A stretch of 64,000 bases of DNA, from positions 3,224,001-3,288,000 of the forward strand of contig CP053152.1 of assembly GCA_014607495.2 (NCBI GenBank), in the 5' to 3' direction. This stretch comes from Carposina sasakii. Lineage: Eukaryota; Arthropoda; Insecta; Lepidoptera; Carposinidae. The stretch's first letter is position 1. Each line of letters opens with the position of its first letter. The translations under genes and the position numbers were made by a program. This document shows, piece by piece, positions 44,220 through 57,365 of this stretch. Below the pieces are notes generated by a model. It searched no databases and had not been told where the DNA came from. It saw only the letters and a list, made by a program, of their open reading frames with translations.

Positions 44220-44842
44220 TGGCGTCACTATCTGTCTCGCTCACTCATGGCGAACATACCCATTATCCATCTCTCTCATCATTTTGTCTTAAAATTAAGA
44301 ACCTACCTAGAGCTTGTGTGAATTAAAAACATTTTAACTGAGTAAAATGAGATAGCAAAAATCGGGTTACTTGAGGTTTTAATTTTTTTACTCTTTTCTA
44401 TTGTATGGAACTAACAAGTATTGTACCATTTTAGAATTCTGATTAAATGCGCCAACTTTTAATGCCACTTGCCAAGGCACTCTAGTACATTTTTTTTATA
44501 GGAGGGCCTGTCAAAGTCGACGAATCTTGAAAATTTTAAATTCGTAGTTTAACAAATAGTCTCAATTCTCGGAAACTTGAGGCAATTGTGTCATTATTTT
44601 TTATTGGGATTCTAGAAATGTTATTTAGGATTACGTTTCCAAAGTTCAAATGAACAAAAATAAAAAAGAATAACCACAATAACCGAAAAATGGTACAGTT
44701 TGATCAAATTTCTAGGTTTTTCTTAAAATGCCCATAATTTTCAAACTGCATGGGATAGATTTTTTTTCAGATTTTTCTCGTGATGGTTATGATCAATCCT
44801 GTCACCCCGTTTCGGCTTGACGTTGAGTTTTGGGACACCCTG
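44220..44842 (-). repeat. Right 623-bp terminal inverted repeat of the DD41D element
   Basis: Reverse complement of 42129-42751, starting TGGCGTCACTATCTGTCTCG and ending GGGACACCCTG before TA. The transposase stop lies about 90 bases inside it. Confidence 0.9.
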
Positions 44843-44844
44843 TA

Positions 44845-47800
44845 TGAGATAGCAAGAACGGGAAGCGATTGAAGTAGTATCACGTTTAGTAAAGCAGGTT
44901 TAGTTTAGATGTATGTACCTAAAAGATCAGTTACAAGTTGCTAGCTTATCGCTTGAGAGAACGCCCCTAAATTACTTAATCGACTATTACGGTTACGACA
45001 TACACGGAAGGAGATGCAGCTGATATATTTGTCCCACGAAGAAGGTATAAAAGAGGAGGTGGGACTATGAACTGAGTCGTGTGGCAATCGTGAGGCAATG
45101 ACGTCATGATAGGGGCGGAGCTACAGCGCTAGTGTAACGCAGTAACTGTAACCACATGCATGTGCTCCGAAATGTAACCGTATTAAAATTACAAAGACAC
45201 TAGCGCTTTTATCAGGATACTTTAGTACTAAAATGTAGTATAATATTGCCATCTAGCGATGAGTAATTGCACTAGTTAAACAATCTTTAACCATATTGAT
45301 AATGAGCAAGTAGTTTGACTAGTCACTACAAGGTGGTTTCTATGTAATTGGGCAGTGTTTAATGCTCCCCTCGTCCTATACTTCACCTCCGCTCCGCGGC
45401 ACACTATTTTTGTATGAAAATATACTTAGCCGCTACTCCTCTTTTATTTCATCTCCATGATTTGTCCGCATCCCCCAATATTACATTCTGCTGATACCCT
45501 CAAATTAATTTTGAACCAAATGAAAGACTTTTCGCTCATCAAGCGCTTAAACGGTAAATCTTCTTAATTGCTCACTAAAGTAAAGTTTGAGAATGACAAT
45601 GAGAAATGAATGTCTCGTAATTAAGATTAGTTGGTAATTAAGATCTCTTCGCTCTCTTTATATACAAAATATGTCCCGATAATATTGGATCGGATCGTTA
45701 ATTGACGGTAAATATTTGGATGTAGGTTGCCTCCAATCTGATTAGATTGGGCTCTAAATGTGTGTATCTACTCTGAAATCTGCAGTTAACAGCGCGTTGT
45801 TTGATCTTTAAAGCTTTTGACCTGTTATCATTTTGTTGATCCTGAGGTATCAAATAATCGCCAATATTTCTAACCTTCTGAGAACGCTCTCTACTGCTAT
45901 GCTATGATCGGTACAATACTACTAAGGAGAAATTTTCCTAGAAAAAAGTAATAATTAATCCATTAGTACCTCATTTTAGGAAAATTTAATAATTTCAGTT
46001 TTATTTTTCGGAATCTAATGAAATGTTAGTTTAACTTTATAGCAGCTTTGAGTTTAAATTGACTTGATAATTGCAGAATTTTCCCAATCGGTTGGATTCA
46101 TCATCCAACAATTTAAAAAAGAATATGCGTATATACATATAATATATGTAACCGAACATATGTAGAAATCCTTATGTAAACTCAAGCTTCCCCGTTTCAC
46201 ATCTGATATTCTAATACCCAGGTACCTAAGAAAATGAGGTCACGCGAAGTCATATTTCCCTTTTACTACCTTCGTAAAGTTAAAGTAAAGCTTGCATTAT
46301 CCTTTGCTTAGTTAGGCATTTATAGCCTCATCTCTAGGATTTTCCGCTTAGCGGATTACGTAACGAGTTTGATATTGTATACCGAAATATTATACTCGGG
46401 AATATTATCATCAATAATTTCCAAGGGTGAGCTTATAGGTACATATCTTCGGAGTCGGCTTATATTATTATTATGGTTCTAGATTTGATTTTACCGCCGC
46501 CGCCGCCTATCTGTGCTGGTAGTTTAAGGAAAATCTTATATAACAGTCATACGATCGGATATTATATTTTACGATCCAGTTTATTAATTCTGTTCTGTTT
46601 TTGTCCTAATAATGAAGAGTCTAACATTCCTTTGCGTAGCTTGTCGATAAATGCTTAAATTATATTATTAGTAGCCGTACAAGACGGTTTGCAGCCATCG
46701 CAGCTTATTCATGCAGAATTAATCCATCAAGTGTAACAAGATCCTACTCTGCGGGTTTACCCTTTTTTTCTATATTTGACCGCAGTGTCCTCTTGTTCTC
46801 TTTGAGATTTTGAGATTTATTGTAACATCAATTTATAGGTACATGCCTACCTACTCTCACTGCATTGCCTACTGACTATGCTATAGGTAAAGTAAGGACA
46901 TCATGAGTAGGAAGTGCTTAGAAGGAGTAGTAGAAAACTTAGTTTAGTTTAGAAGTATTATAAACTTATTTCTCGTTAACTTGATTTCATGAATAATAAA
47001 CTAGGTAAGTAAATAGTTAGAATTTGAAAATTGACAAAAAATCGTATAAATATTGTAATAGTATCAGTAAAGGTAGTTGATTTTATTGTAATACACAATA
47101 TACGAGTATCAGATTTTCCTCTAAATACATAAAAGACACGTAAAAATAGAATTTTCCTCTATTGTCGTCCGCTTTCTTTCAAGTGTTAAATCACATTCAG
47201 GCTGTATTGTGAGTGAGTTGCCTGGTGGTTGCCTGGTTAGTAAGTTAGACGCATGCGACCTGTCTATTGTGTCCGCACAATGCTGCCAATGCTAAGTTCT
47301 TACTCATGTCAGCCACAATATATGTCTCGGCATATATAGACGCTACATCACATACCCATATAGTATTCTAGGAGATTTATTTCATTCCTCTGTCAACACA
47401 ATAGGTCCTTAAAATTAGAACGCCTGTGAAAGCTTTGGGCTAATGATGCGATGATATTGTCAGATATTTGTACTTTAAATATTCTTGTCGAGTTTAGAGA
47501 ATAATGTCGAAGTCAGTCGAGGGACACGAGAATTGGGAGTTTTTTTGTAAGGTCATAAAATTTAACTGACAAATTTTAAATGAGATATATTCCAATGATG
47601 TTAAATGTTTGTAAGCGAACGGCTAGTTTTATGAGTTATCTACGACACAAATATCATTTATTCATGTTACGGGATCGTTACAATCGGGACCCATGTAAAT
47701 GTAACAACATTTTACAACATACTCGTACATATACCGTAACCATCAGCCCAACTGATATGATGGATGGAATACGGAACATTGTAGAGTTCGTTTTATAGAA

Positions 47801-50700
47801 TAGTGCCCATGCGAGATTTCCGAACTAGCATTTTGTAAGCAATTACGCAACTAGCAATGAGAAACTAGCGCCACCGATCAGAGGATCTAATTAGTGGGAT
47901 GCGGTAGATATACGGTGACTGGTGGTTAAGTCTATGAGGTGTATTTCGAACTGTTCACACTTGTACACATTACTCCACTCCGTCTAATTAAGGACTGACA
48001 TTATAGGTCGCCGTTCACTTATGATTTAAGTAGGCTCGTTAATATTGCTATTTTAAAATGCGTCTCTATCAAGTCAGTTTCTGCATACTTTAAGCATATT
48101 TGGCGCGGGGTCTTAGGCATTTTTTAAAATTAAAATGATTGACATTTTTTGCATCGATGTTGTTTTTAAGGAAAATCTAAGGGAGCGTTTTTATTTTCAA
48201 GGACTCCTTTATCAATATGTAGTTTGTTTACTGTTGATAGTTAATTAAAATTTTATATGTACGAGTATGTGTCAGTTATAAAGTCTGCGCTTGCAGGAAA
48301 TGCCGGATTAATCTAGTAGGGGTAAAGTAGGGTAGTTAGGTAGTTGTTCTCTATACTTGTACTACAAGGGAACAGTCGATTGATTTCTAAAATCGTTGGG
48401 CACAGCATCAAGTCTAACCTGTATGCAAATGTGTCGAATCACTGTCGATTGACACTTTCACATCTTAATCACATCGGTGGGCGTTTATTGGTCGGTGGTA
48501 TACCCGATTTTGGGACGGAATGTTGATCTTCCGTCTTAGATATTGAAAATAAAGTGACAGGCAGACAGAACTGACGAATTCATAAGCGAGTGAGTTACAA
48601 AATGCAGCTCGTGCAGTGCGTAAGTAGGTATTGGCGTCAACATGAAGCCTCGCAAGTACGAGTAGAGTAACCGTGGCTCTTTAAATTCGTGCAAATATCG
48701 ATAGGTCGGCGGGTGAATACCGATGCTTATTAACGTAACTAACATTATACATGACGTCATAAACACGTAGGTACATTGTTGTTGTCTCAAACTGCATGGG
48801 TCTTTGCTTATTAATATTCCATATGGTTGATGTAATTCGTCGTTCGACACATTGTTGTGCTTCTGATTTATTTTTCTTTTTCCTGGTATAGAATTTGGTT
48901 TTATCCTCTTGGTAGCAACTTATAAAAATTTCAATCAAAATACGTTTAAATCCATGAGGACAATAAATTCATATGTGTCACAAGAATGTTAATTAGGGGC
49001 CCAATTAATATTAAATCACTTGTTGTGCCGGTGATACTGAGCGCTACAAAATTAGGCTGCCTGTCCACCAGGGATGTGCTATGCTAAGGATGCGCAATAT
49101 TAGTCCATGCTGTCCATGATTTTGATTCTGACGCATCTGTAGTAACGTAACATCACCTCTCTGAAATGCAGTCCAAAGTAAACTTGTTACCTCTACATGC
49201 ATCACTTGCGTGTTACAGAAGGTTTAGTTGAAGGCCTAGGGGGACCAGTGTGGCGGAATGACATGCGCGATGAGTCGCGGTGCTACATTCATCCCTTACA
49301 AAAGGGTGCATTCCAAAGAAGCTTGTGGCGCGGTATGCATGATTGGCTTCATTTTTAAATGTGAAAATTCGAAACTTTGGATTTAATTGAATATGATTTT
49401 TAATATTTACTTATGTAAGTAGGTACTAAGATGGTGGATAATGGACGATTAAGAGTAAGATCGAGCCCGATGCGACAATGGTTACAATGTGAACAAGTAA
49501 GGTATTGGTTGGCCCGACACGGTGGAAACGTTAAAATTAGTTTAGTATAGTTATATAATAGCGTTATATAATAAAGCGCAGTATGAACCAATCATAGGTT
49601 GACAGCTATACTGTTTCTATGAATAGCCGTTGTTATACCCCTGCCTATCCCCTCGTCTCTTCCGCGGTTGTCTCCCCTTCAGGAATCTGCATGGGAGCAG
49701 ATCACCACGAAGCCACATCTTACTGCATTATTATTATTACGTAGGTACCTACCTACGTATCATTAAATCTATATTGCTGTTGATTTTCTTGAATAATTTT
49801 ACAATTTATGCTGGTACGGTACCGATTTTGTCAACATTCCAGAGTAGTAGTTTAAGAATCTTCATAATTGTTAAAAATAAGTATATAAACATATAATTTC
49901 GACTCTCTGATTTGGTTGACTATAGTGGCTTATTTAATAGCATTTAGCTGAATAAAGTCCTTCTGATACAGGCATAGGAACCCGGCATACTCTTGTGAAA
50001 GAATGTAATAAAAGTCCTTAGGAATCCATCCCTATCAACTTAATAGTGTGATATGGAGAAGCCCCTGTTTGCTATGCGTGTATTTAGGTGAAAAAATACA
50101 GCGTATTGTCGCCCCCATTCTGAAGTCATAGGCGTTTCTTCGCGAGCGACTGGCTTGCGACTAGTTTAATATAAATTTAATGTAATAAAAATCCTTTTCT
50201 AAGATATTATTTACTTTAACATCACCTATTTTATTTTCCATTTTAAATTGTACCTACCTACACTTCGTGGTATTTTCCTATTAAATTTTTTAATTTTTGT
50301 GAAGATGAAATTAACTCATTTCTGGGAATCGATTAATAAATAGTTTGTATAAATACAAGCATATTTTTCACTGAAAACGATTTCAGTTATTATTTTCTTT
50401 ATACCGACATTTTATTCATTCAAATTTGACTCCATTAGGTTGTAAATGGACTTCTCCTATAGGTTACTACTATACCGACGAGCAAAAAAGTCGACCGTTG
50501 ATATAGAATAGCGATACCCGCGTCCCATCGCGTCGTGTAGGCGATGCCTAAAGAGATTGTCAGTGTGATCGCTTGGAAGTGGGTATTTCATATTCGCCAT
50601 ATATTCGCACATTGGAGATGCTTTTCGAATCGATTCTCCTTGGAATTTGTCATTTCGTTTTCGTTTTCATGGGTATGTGGATGATGAAATCGGCGGAATG
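44845..50700. other. Intron spacer, mostly unrecognised
   Basis: No supported exon. Contents seen: a CACGGAAGGAGATG-family fragment (44930-45060); a phrase at 47490-47545 shared with 39228; a segment ending in (ATT)n with CCTCGTCTCTTCCGCGG at 49625-49740, probably a retroposon end; and GTAGGTACCTACCTACG at 49740. The remainder is AT-rich. Confidence 0.45.
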
Positions 50701-50734
50701 TTTTTTATTCCCGCTATGAGTTTGAGGTTTCTTT

Positions 50735-51180
50735 CGTTTTTTTTTCAACCGACTTCAAAAAGAGAGGTTATCAATTCGTCTGTATGTTTTTTTTTATTTT
50801 TATTTTTATTTTTATTTTTTATGTGTGTTACCTAAGAACTCCGTCGTTTATGAACCGATTTCAATTTTTTTTTATAGTTGGTAATGGTATACTTCCAGGT
50901 TGGTCCCATATTCACCACATCAGGATCTGATGATGGGATCTTGGAGAAATCGAGGGCAATCCTCAAATATTGTAGGCACATGTAGTCTGTTTTTATACTT
51001 TTACTGAGCGTTTTGATCACCTACATATAAAACATAATATCTGATGATGGAATCTCTAAGGAATCTAGGGATATCCTCAAATATAAAGGGCACGAGTAGT
51101 CCGTTTTTAGATGTTTATAGAGAATTTTGGTCAGCTACACATAATATAAAGGAAACGAGGGTCTGATGATGGAGCTGCCG
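50735..51180. repeat. Lepidopteran dispersed repeat (AACCGACTTCAAAAAG family)
   Basis: It begins TTTCAACCGACTTCAAAAAG, AGGTTATCAATTCGTCTGTA, followed by a (TTTTTA)n microsatellite, then ACCTAAGAACTCCGTCGTTT. Internally, phrases with ATCTGATGATGGRATCT and ATCCTCAAATAT recur at about 110-base spacing, three times. Such sequence is common in Lepidoptera; class not determined. Confidence 0.55.
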
Positions 51181-51431
51181 AAAAACAGATAGTGGAACTT
51201 TTTAGTAGTGGACTGCAATAGGCTTATGAAGATGAAGATAATTGTATTAAGTCGTGAAATTGTATGTTGCGTTAAGCCGTGTCCGAAGTAAGATGGTTAT
51301 AGAGGAAGAGGTAGACATGAGAATAACGAGATGACGGATAATAGGGATAAATACCTACATATTAAACCGACCTCAAATTATTGGGAACAGGGCAGGAAGA
51401 AGGAGTGTAATTATATGTTGCTTAAATAAGA

Positions 51432-51580
51432 GTGTACATGGCTGTTGTGCTGCCTAATCTCTTATATTCCTCCGAGGCGTGGTGCATGTACCGTCGCCAC
51501 ATACGCACTCTGGATCGATTCCACCTCAAGTGCCTCCGATCCAGCATGAACGCCAACTTAGTAATATCTAGGAGTAGAAG
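51432..51580 (+). pseudogene. LINE reverse-transcriptase C-terminal fragment
   Basis: The frame reads [20 protein letters not shown] then [17 protein letters not shown]. This is the typical segment after the RT thumb of insect LINEs (VLP-LLY-E-W ... FH-RCLR). A (CAT)n tail follows near 51605. Only about 50 codons survive. Confidence 0.7.
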
Positions 51581-52367
51581 TGGTCGCCGAAATCAGTCGG
51601 AAGTTATCATTATCATCATCATCATCATATTGTCAGACGTAAAGTTTCGAAGCCTAGTCCTTTTTCTCTTTTGTCATGTGGCCTATTTAATCATTTGCTG
51701 GCATATACTCGTAAATCTGACAATATTATGCCTCCTAAACTTCGTACACGGCTTAACGCAATATATATTTGCCCTTTAGTAAAATTTTACTTTAGTAAGT
51801 TCGAGTTTTGGGAGGAAGTCGGTTTTTCGTTTTTGTATATTTCAGTCCGGCCATCGAGGCTTCGAACTGACCGATTGCATTGAAATGTGTTTTTTAGCTT
51901 TGTTTTATTTTACTGCACTGCATACGAAGATTGGTTTTCATCGTTGTAATAATTTACACGTTTTCTCAATAAAATATCTAGGCGTACCTACAATAATCAC
52001 ATTATATTATTATGTCATTGTATGGAGGGATAATACAATTTCTTTCGAATGTTAGTAAAATAATCATGTTTCACGCTAAAATAACAGGCCTGCGCGACGT
52101 CAAAGTAACTATTTAATCAATTTGCAAACTGACGCACAATCTTCCCATGGCAGTAATTATGTTATTTATGGTACTTATCGACGATGAAGTCACAATACCT
52201 CCTAACTAAAATTATTTCAACAGGTCGTTTTTTTTAATGCAATATACTAATTATTGAATTATAAGTACATTGCATTAAAAAATCCATTTGTTAAAAAAAT
52301 GTTAGTTGGCGGTATTGTCACTTCACCGTCGACATGTATTTCGCTACCAATACGTACATCCTATCCT

Positions 52368-52510
52368 ACTAATTATTATAAACGCGTGAGTGTGAGGATG
52401 TATGTGAGTATGTTTGTTGCTCTTTTACGCAAAAACAACTGAATGGATTTTGATGAAACTTCGCAATAAAAGTTTAGACACATCAGAATAACACATAGGC
52501 TACAATTTAT
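52368..52510 (+). repeat. Dispersed repeat fragment
   Basis: CTACTAATTATTATAAACGC followed by GTGAGTGTG and GGATTTTGATGAAACTT is typical of the lepidopteran repeat whose other end carries the GACTTCGTCCGCG phrase. Here it is truncated. Confidence 0.45.
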
Positions 52511-52646
52511 CCATCATCTTCCTGCCCTTATCACATTATTTATGTATCACATTATATGGTTTCTTTCGAAACTCACATTGCCAAAGTTTTAGCATTAGTT
52601 GTTACGGCCGGCTGCCTGCCTGACGCCAACTCTTCTCGGATATAGC

Positions 52647-52771
52647 TAAGTGACAATTTTTAGAAAAATCCGTACATGAAATAAATTCAGTGGTACAGGC
52701 CCGTGACTGGGGTCGAACTCTCGCCTCCCGACTGAAAGGTGCACGTCTTAACCATTGGGCTATCACCGCTA
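52647..52771 (-). mobile_element. tRNA-derived SINE, minus strand
   Basis: Read on the minus strand it starts GCGGTGATAGCCCAATGGTT, AAGACGTGCACC, then GTTCGACCCCAGTCACGGGC (B-box-like), and ends in CACTTAGCTATATCC. The head and the CACTTAGCT phrase match the SINE at 8399. Confidence 0.65.
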
Positions 52772-53052
52772 CAATTTATTATCCCGGGAAAATATTTTTA
52801 TCCTGGATAATTTCGACATGTTGTTTTTTCGCGGGCATCCACGCACATCATACTGTCGTAAAGGCTCGATACAATTACCCTGCCACACTGTACTGATATC
52901 ATGTACCTACCTAACGTAAGTGCTGAAACAGGCCGATCGCTAAAGGGCTATAAAAGATTGTGCACGCAGTCAATTACGTACCACAAGAGAGGGTGTTAGA
53001 AACTTTCTACTCTGGGCTCGTTTAATGCTGCACAAAGCTCTACTTTGTTTCA

Positions 53053-53331
53053 CAGAGACATAAGATGTAGACATAGAGTGCTAATGTCATACTAACAGTT
53101 TCGATGCACCATTAGACTTTTCGGTGCCTCACAATTCCAGTCCTTGACACTTAGATTGCATTAGTATACGTTACAATACATTAGTAATGTAGTACATTAC
53201 TATACATTACACTAATAGAATCTAAGTGTCAAGGACTGGAATTGTGAGGCACCGAAAAGTATAATGGTGTATTGAAACAGTTAGTATGACATTAGCACTC
53301 TATGAAATGTTATTCCTCTATGTTTCTATAC
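53053..53331. mobile_element. Fold-back MITE (GTGCTAATGTCATACTAAC family), copy 2
   Basis: Long inverted arms with TCGGTGCCTCACAATTCCAG / CTGGAATTGTGAGGCACCGA surround ACATTAGTAATGTAGTACAT. Arms are over 90 bases and nearly perfect. Matches copy 1 at 29343-29592. Confidence 0.82.
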
Positions 53332-53334
53332 AGT

Positions 53335-54034
53335 AAGTTTTAGGACTCTACAATGTTAGGCGAACGTGACGTAAACTCTTTTAAGCTATGTAGGTGTATT
53401 ATGGTTCGGTTAGTTGATGCTGGCAACATAGTATTAAATTTTTAAATCGCCTTCAGTAAGTGGGCGTTAAGTTCGATTGTGTTTGTAAATACCATTGCAG
53501 AAGCTATGAAGTCTTTAGTCTACACGGGTGCACGGGATTATATCAAAGGCAAAGGCTTGTCAAAGTCTTATCCATCAACATAACTCAAAGTAAGCACGAA
53601 TCAACTGACATCAAAGAGAAATTCCCCTTCGCGAATAGGATAATGAAATAATAATACATTAGACCCGTCTTTCATTGTGATTTTGTTGTTATGTAAACAA
53701 TGTGCGCTTCTAATTATGGATGTTGTTAAGGCGCTGTTATTTGACAAAAGAGGCATTTTAGAACATACAAATAATATACTTGTCCGATTACCACAGCCCC
53801 AATTTTTACATATGTTTTTATTTAAACCTTTATGAAGTTTTTAGCTAACGTAAAAACTTAATTACTTAGAAAATTCTCGACAGAATTATGATTTGAAAAT
53901 TTAGAAAATTAGTTAAAAGTTCAAAGTGGCTGATGCGCCAAGAAATGTGCAATTTTTCTATTACAAACATAGCTTACCTACCTATAATCTAGTAGTGTAT
54001 ATTTATTTTATAGTAATAAATACTCTTCGTTAAA
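53335..54034. other. Intron spacer
   Basis: No gene or complete repeat recognised; AT-rich. Confidence 0.45.
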
Positions 54035-54145
54035 TATTGAATTGTATCAGGCGTCACTATTCGGAAGTTCAAATCTCTATTGAGGGATCGCCCGCCATCA
54101 GCGGAGGGTATAGGGCCCGGTGGCGGGCGATCCCTCAATAGAGAA
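54035..54145. repeat. GGGCCC-family repeat with strong hairpin
   Basis: The first half matches 26505-26580. CTCTATTGAGGGATCGCCCG with CCA is then exactly inverted downstream around the sequence TCAGCGGAGGGTATAGGGCCCG, giving a 23-base perfect stem. Confidence 0.75.
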
Positions 54146-54149
54146 TAAA

Positions 54150-56050
54150 TACTCTCCTCAAAAGTGGGTGATATAGAAATCTAGGCATTATTAGGTAGAC
54201 GTGAATAAGTAATTTTTAAAAATTCGAAAGATGTAAATTTATTCCGAAATCTTACTAAAACTTCCATCAAAGTTTGGCAATCAAACTTGTGGACATGAAA
54301 AAAAAAACAAACTTAGGTACCCGTCCCTTGAATATTCCAATTACAAGCAATACTTGAGTGGTTTCGCGTTATTTCGATTGGGCATTCAGCTTGGCTCCCC
54401 TTGAGGATAAGTGGGAACTCTGCAATATATTGAAAGTGTTCTCGCACTTTTGGGTTGTTTTGATTAAACTGATTTTAGTACTTTGTTAGAAGGGCCCATT
54501 CAAAAGAAAGCAAGTAGAAAACTCTTTTAATTTCAGGACTATAATTAATTATTTCGGTATTTTATTATTTGAGTATTTTCGGGGCCAGTAGATGAGTATG
54601 AACTCGATGCGAAAACTGTTTTATGTAACAAATAGCTTGGAGGGTGCCCCGGCAGAACACCTCAGGTGACCTTATTTCCATAATAACCGGCCAAGTGAAG
54701 TTTAGTCCGTCGCTTTCGGGTTCCGCGTGATTTTTGACATCACCGGCAGGCAATCAAATGGCGCATGGCGGTAAGAGCGTTTCCGCTGTACTGCACCAGC
54801 GCACATTCTAGCAAGGCTACATTATTTTCTAGATCAATAGAGCTTATATAATGGTCTGGCTTATTGGCTTGCACTGGCATATGTTAGCTTTTTCTCGTAG
54901 GGTAGTTTGTAACAGACCATGCTGCCAGGTATTTTTATATAAGCAGTTTAGAGAGTGTGCACACGTCATCAATACATCACTATTCCGCTCTAATATACCC
55001 ACCCGCATTACACCATGTAGGTACCTACTGACTGATGTATATGTGGGCTTTTAAGAATCATTGACACAAACAACCCTAAAACATTCCTCAGAACTTAACC
55101 TACGCGAAATGGAAAAGAAATGCGAAGTAGAAAATTTTAGTATCGCGTGGTCATGAAGAGGGCCATCAAAAGGTGTGGCTAGGTGAAATAACAGACCATT
55201 AGGGCTCGCCCTGACTCAGGGCTCATTCGGTATTCTTGTGACGTCATTAGGGAAAGGAATTGCCGCTCGGGCAATAAAAGAAACTTGGAATTTATCTTCT
55301 CAGCGCCGCCCGTTATTGTTATGTGGATGTTTTGCAGGCTGGGCGTTTTGATGATGTGCAAGGTGCGACGAACATTAATATCTTTTTCTCCGCTCTATTA
55401 GTTTTTTGGACGATTAGGTACACTTATAGATTTCTGATTTCATGTAATTGTAAAAACAAAGCATTTACCTATTACATATATCTATAATATTTTATGTCAA
55501 CAATTATTGATGAGAGAGTTTCTTTTTGTAAATATTTTTTAAAAGTATTTTCTTATATATCCTAGTAAAATTAGCGATAAAGTCTATGGTGGGTTGCAAA
55601 GTTCGTTGCGGTTGAAACGCCTAGTTTGAACATTCCTTGAGTTCTGTTTCCGATTTCTGGTTTGGACCTATCGTTTCCACGCCAATGGTCTTTCTCTTAT
55701 CAACTGACTTCCATTTTGTTTTATTGACGGGTTTGGAGATATCTCTCTGTCCATTGTTTGTAATGTCTAAACCTATCTTATATTGCTTTGCCTTTTCTCG
55801 AAAATATGGATGATTTTCCCCTTTTATTTATTTTAATAGCACTGTAGAATTTGGATACCTTATTGTTTCCGGCCCGTAAGCATAATGTAATAGATAACAT
55901 GCAGCCAATATTAATCCGATTTGTACAAGATAGGTAATCTCAAATCGTACACTTTGTTTTTAACGCATTGATGCATGGTATAAATGAAATAATTTATTAT
56001 TTAATACCTACTTAGATATCGATAAGCTGGTGACAAATTCGTAGGAAAAT
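54150..56050. other. Intron spacer
   Basis: No supported gene or repeat with a partner in the window. Short ORFs show no family resemblance. Confidence 0.45.
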
Positions 56051-56052
56051 TT

Positions 56053-56194
56053 TTAAGCGCCGATTTTTCCAATGATCAAATAACCTCAAGGATATCTAAA
56101 CTTCATGCTGTCTTTCTCTTAATCTTGATAAAGAAAGAGACAACATCAACTTTATCCTTCAGATTGGCTGTCCATGGAAAAATCGACCCTTAGT
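56053..56194. mobile_element. Fold-back MITE (GGGCCGATTTTTCC family), copy 2
   Basis: Ends AGCGCCGATTTTTCC and GGAAAAATCGACCCTTAG, centre CATGCTGTCTTTCTC and GAGACAACATCAACTTTATC, as in the copy at 12955-13099 but more diverged. Confidence 0.7.
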
Positions 56195-56199
56195 CAACA

Positions 56200-57260
56200 T
56201 GTACTAGCTCGTCATCTTTTTGGGTCTCACTAGATTTTACGTTTTAGTGATCGCAACTACTGTTATGTAATAATATCTAATTAAAATACTTTGAAATACA
56301 TAGACAGTTAGCAGAGCAGCGTTCTACCTGTTTTTAGACATTACCAGTAGCTGATAGATGACTGCAAAAACCCACAGATGTCCCAAAGATTCAAGTATAT
56401 TCCTTGTTGTTTCAATATTGTTGATGTTTAACTTTAAGCGGTCTGGAACGAAACACCAGCTGTTACTGAAGTAACAGTTGATATTGTTTTCACAACCCTA
56501 GGGAAGTAGCGATTTCAAATGATTATAAAATAAACAAAAATTCATAAACAAATTGTTTTGTTTCTAAATTATTAGCCGATATATTTCACCCGCTTCTTTG
56601 CTTGGGTTAAGATGATGGTTAAATATTTACGAAAAATCCAAATGAGTTGTATATTTGGCATGTTTTTACGAATACAGTAAAAATATTACCTACGCGAAAT
56701 TGCGCTTGTTTAGCCTCACCTTAAAAGCCTATATAATTGGAATTTTAATTAGGGCAAATCAAAAGGTGTGTTGTCTATTTATAGTAGGTATTGGGATCTA
56801 TAATCGCGTTTTAAGTAATCTATGATAGGTGTTTCCAGGCTAAATCAAAGAAGGGATCGAAGAGTAGATAATTATTTCCTTTGATTACTAATGGAAGCTC
56901 ATATTTCATTAATTGAAGGCGACGTTGAATAATTATAGAAAGCTGATAAAAGACTGCTGAAGGCTAAAAGGGCAAGGGGCTCACTGACTTTAGTTAAACT
57001 TGAAACTTTAGGCTAGATGTTGTAGTATAACAGATGATCTAAGTATAATGCCACATGACAATATTGGGCATTTAAATTTTTTCATAGGCACCTCTACGCA
57101 ATCCTGAGAATAAGGATCTATGACGGACAGACTGACAAATATTTTTTTTTCCTTTTGAGGCTCAGAACCCTGAACTGAATGTATACCTACGTTATTACGT
57201 CAATATGATATGTACCTAAGCTTGAGTGTTTTTACTATAGTGCATCGCCTTTCTCAACGT
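56200..57260. other. Intron spacer
   Basis: AT-rich sequence; nothing recognised. Confidence 0.45.
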
Positions 57261-57269
57261 GTCTTTATA

Positions 57270-57365
57270 AGCATGGCACATCATATCGAAAGGTGAAAGG
57301 CTATTTGGGATAAGCGACATATATATAAATGGCGCTTATCCCAAGTAGCCTTTCACCCCACGATA
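57270..57365. repeat. Hairpin-forming inverted repeat
   Basis: GGTGAAAGGCTATTTGGGAT plus AAGCG is inverted as CGCTTATCCCAAGTAGCCTT plus TCACC around ACATATATATAAATG. The stem is 25 bases with one mismatch. A small MITE or isolated palindrome. Confidence 0.7.

Larger units (their letters stand above)
42129..44842 (+). mobile_element. Intact-looking DD41D (rosa-like) IS630/Tc1/mariner transposon with 623-bp TIRs
   Basis: The element spans 2714 bp between TA dinucleotides at 42127-42128 and 44843-44844. It begins CAGGGTGTCCCAAAACTCAA and ends with the complement. The inverted repeats are extraordinarily long, each 623 bases, and together are almost half of the element. A single open transposase gene lies between them. 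Long TIRs and 41-residue spacing fit the rosa/DD41D group. Confidence 0.9.

Noticed and set aside
48536..48938. Minus-strand ORFs of 85-104 codons
   Set aside because: They overlap each other in different frames with no motif, splice context or recognisable family.
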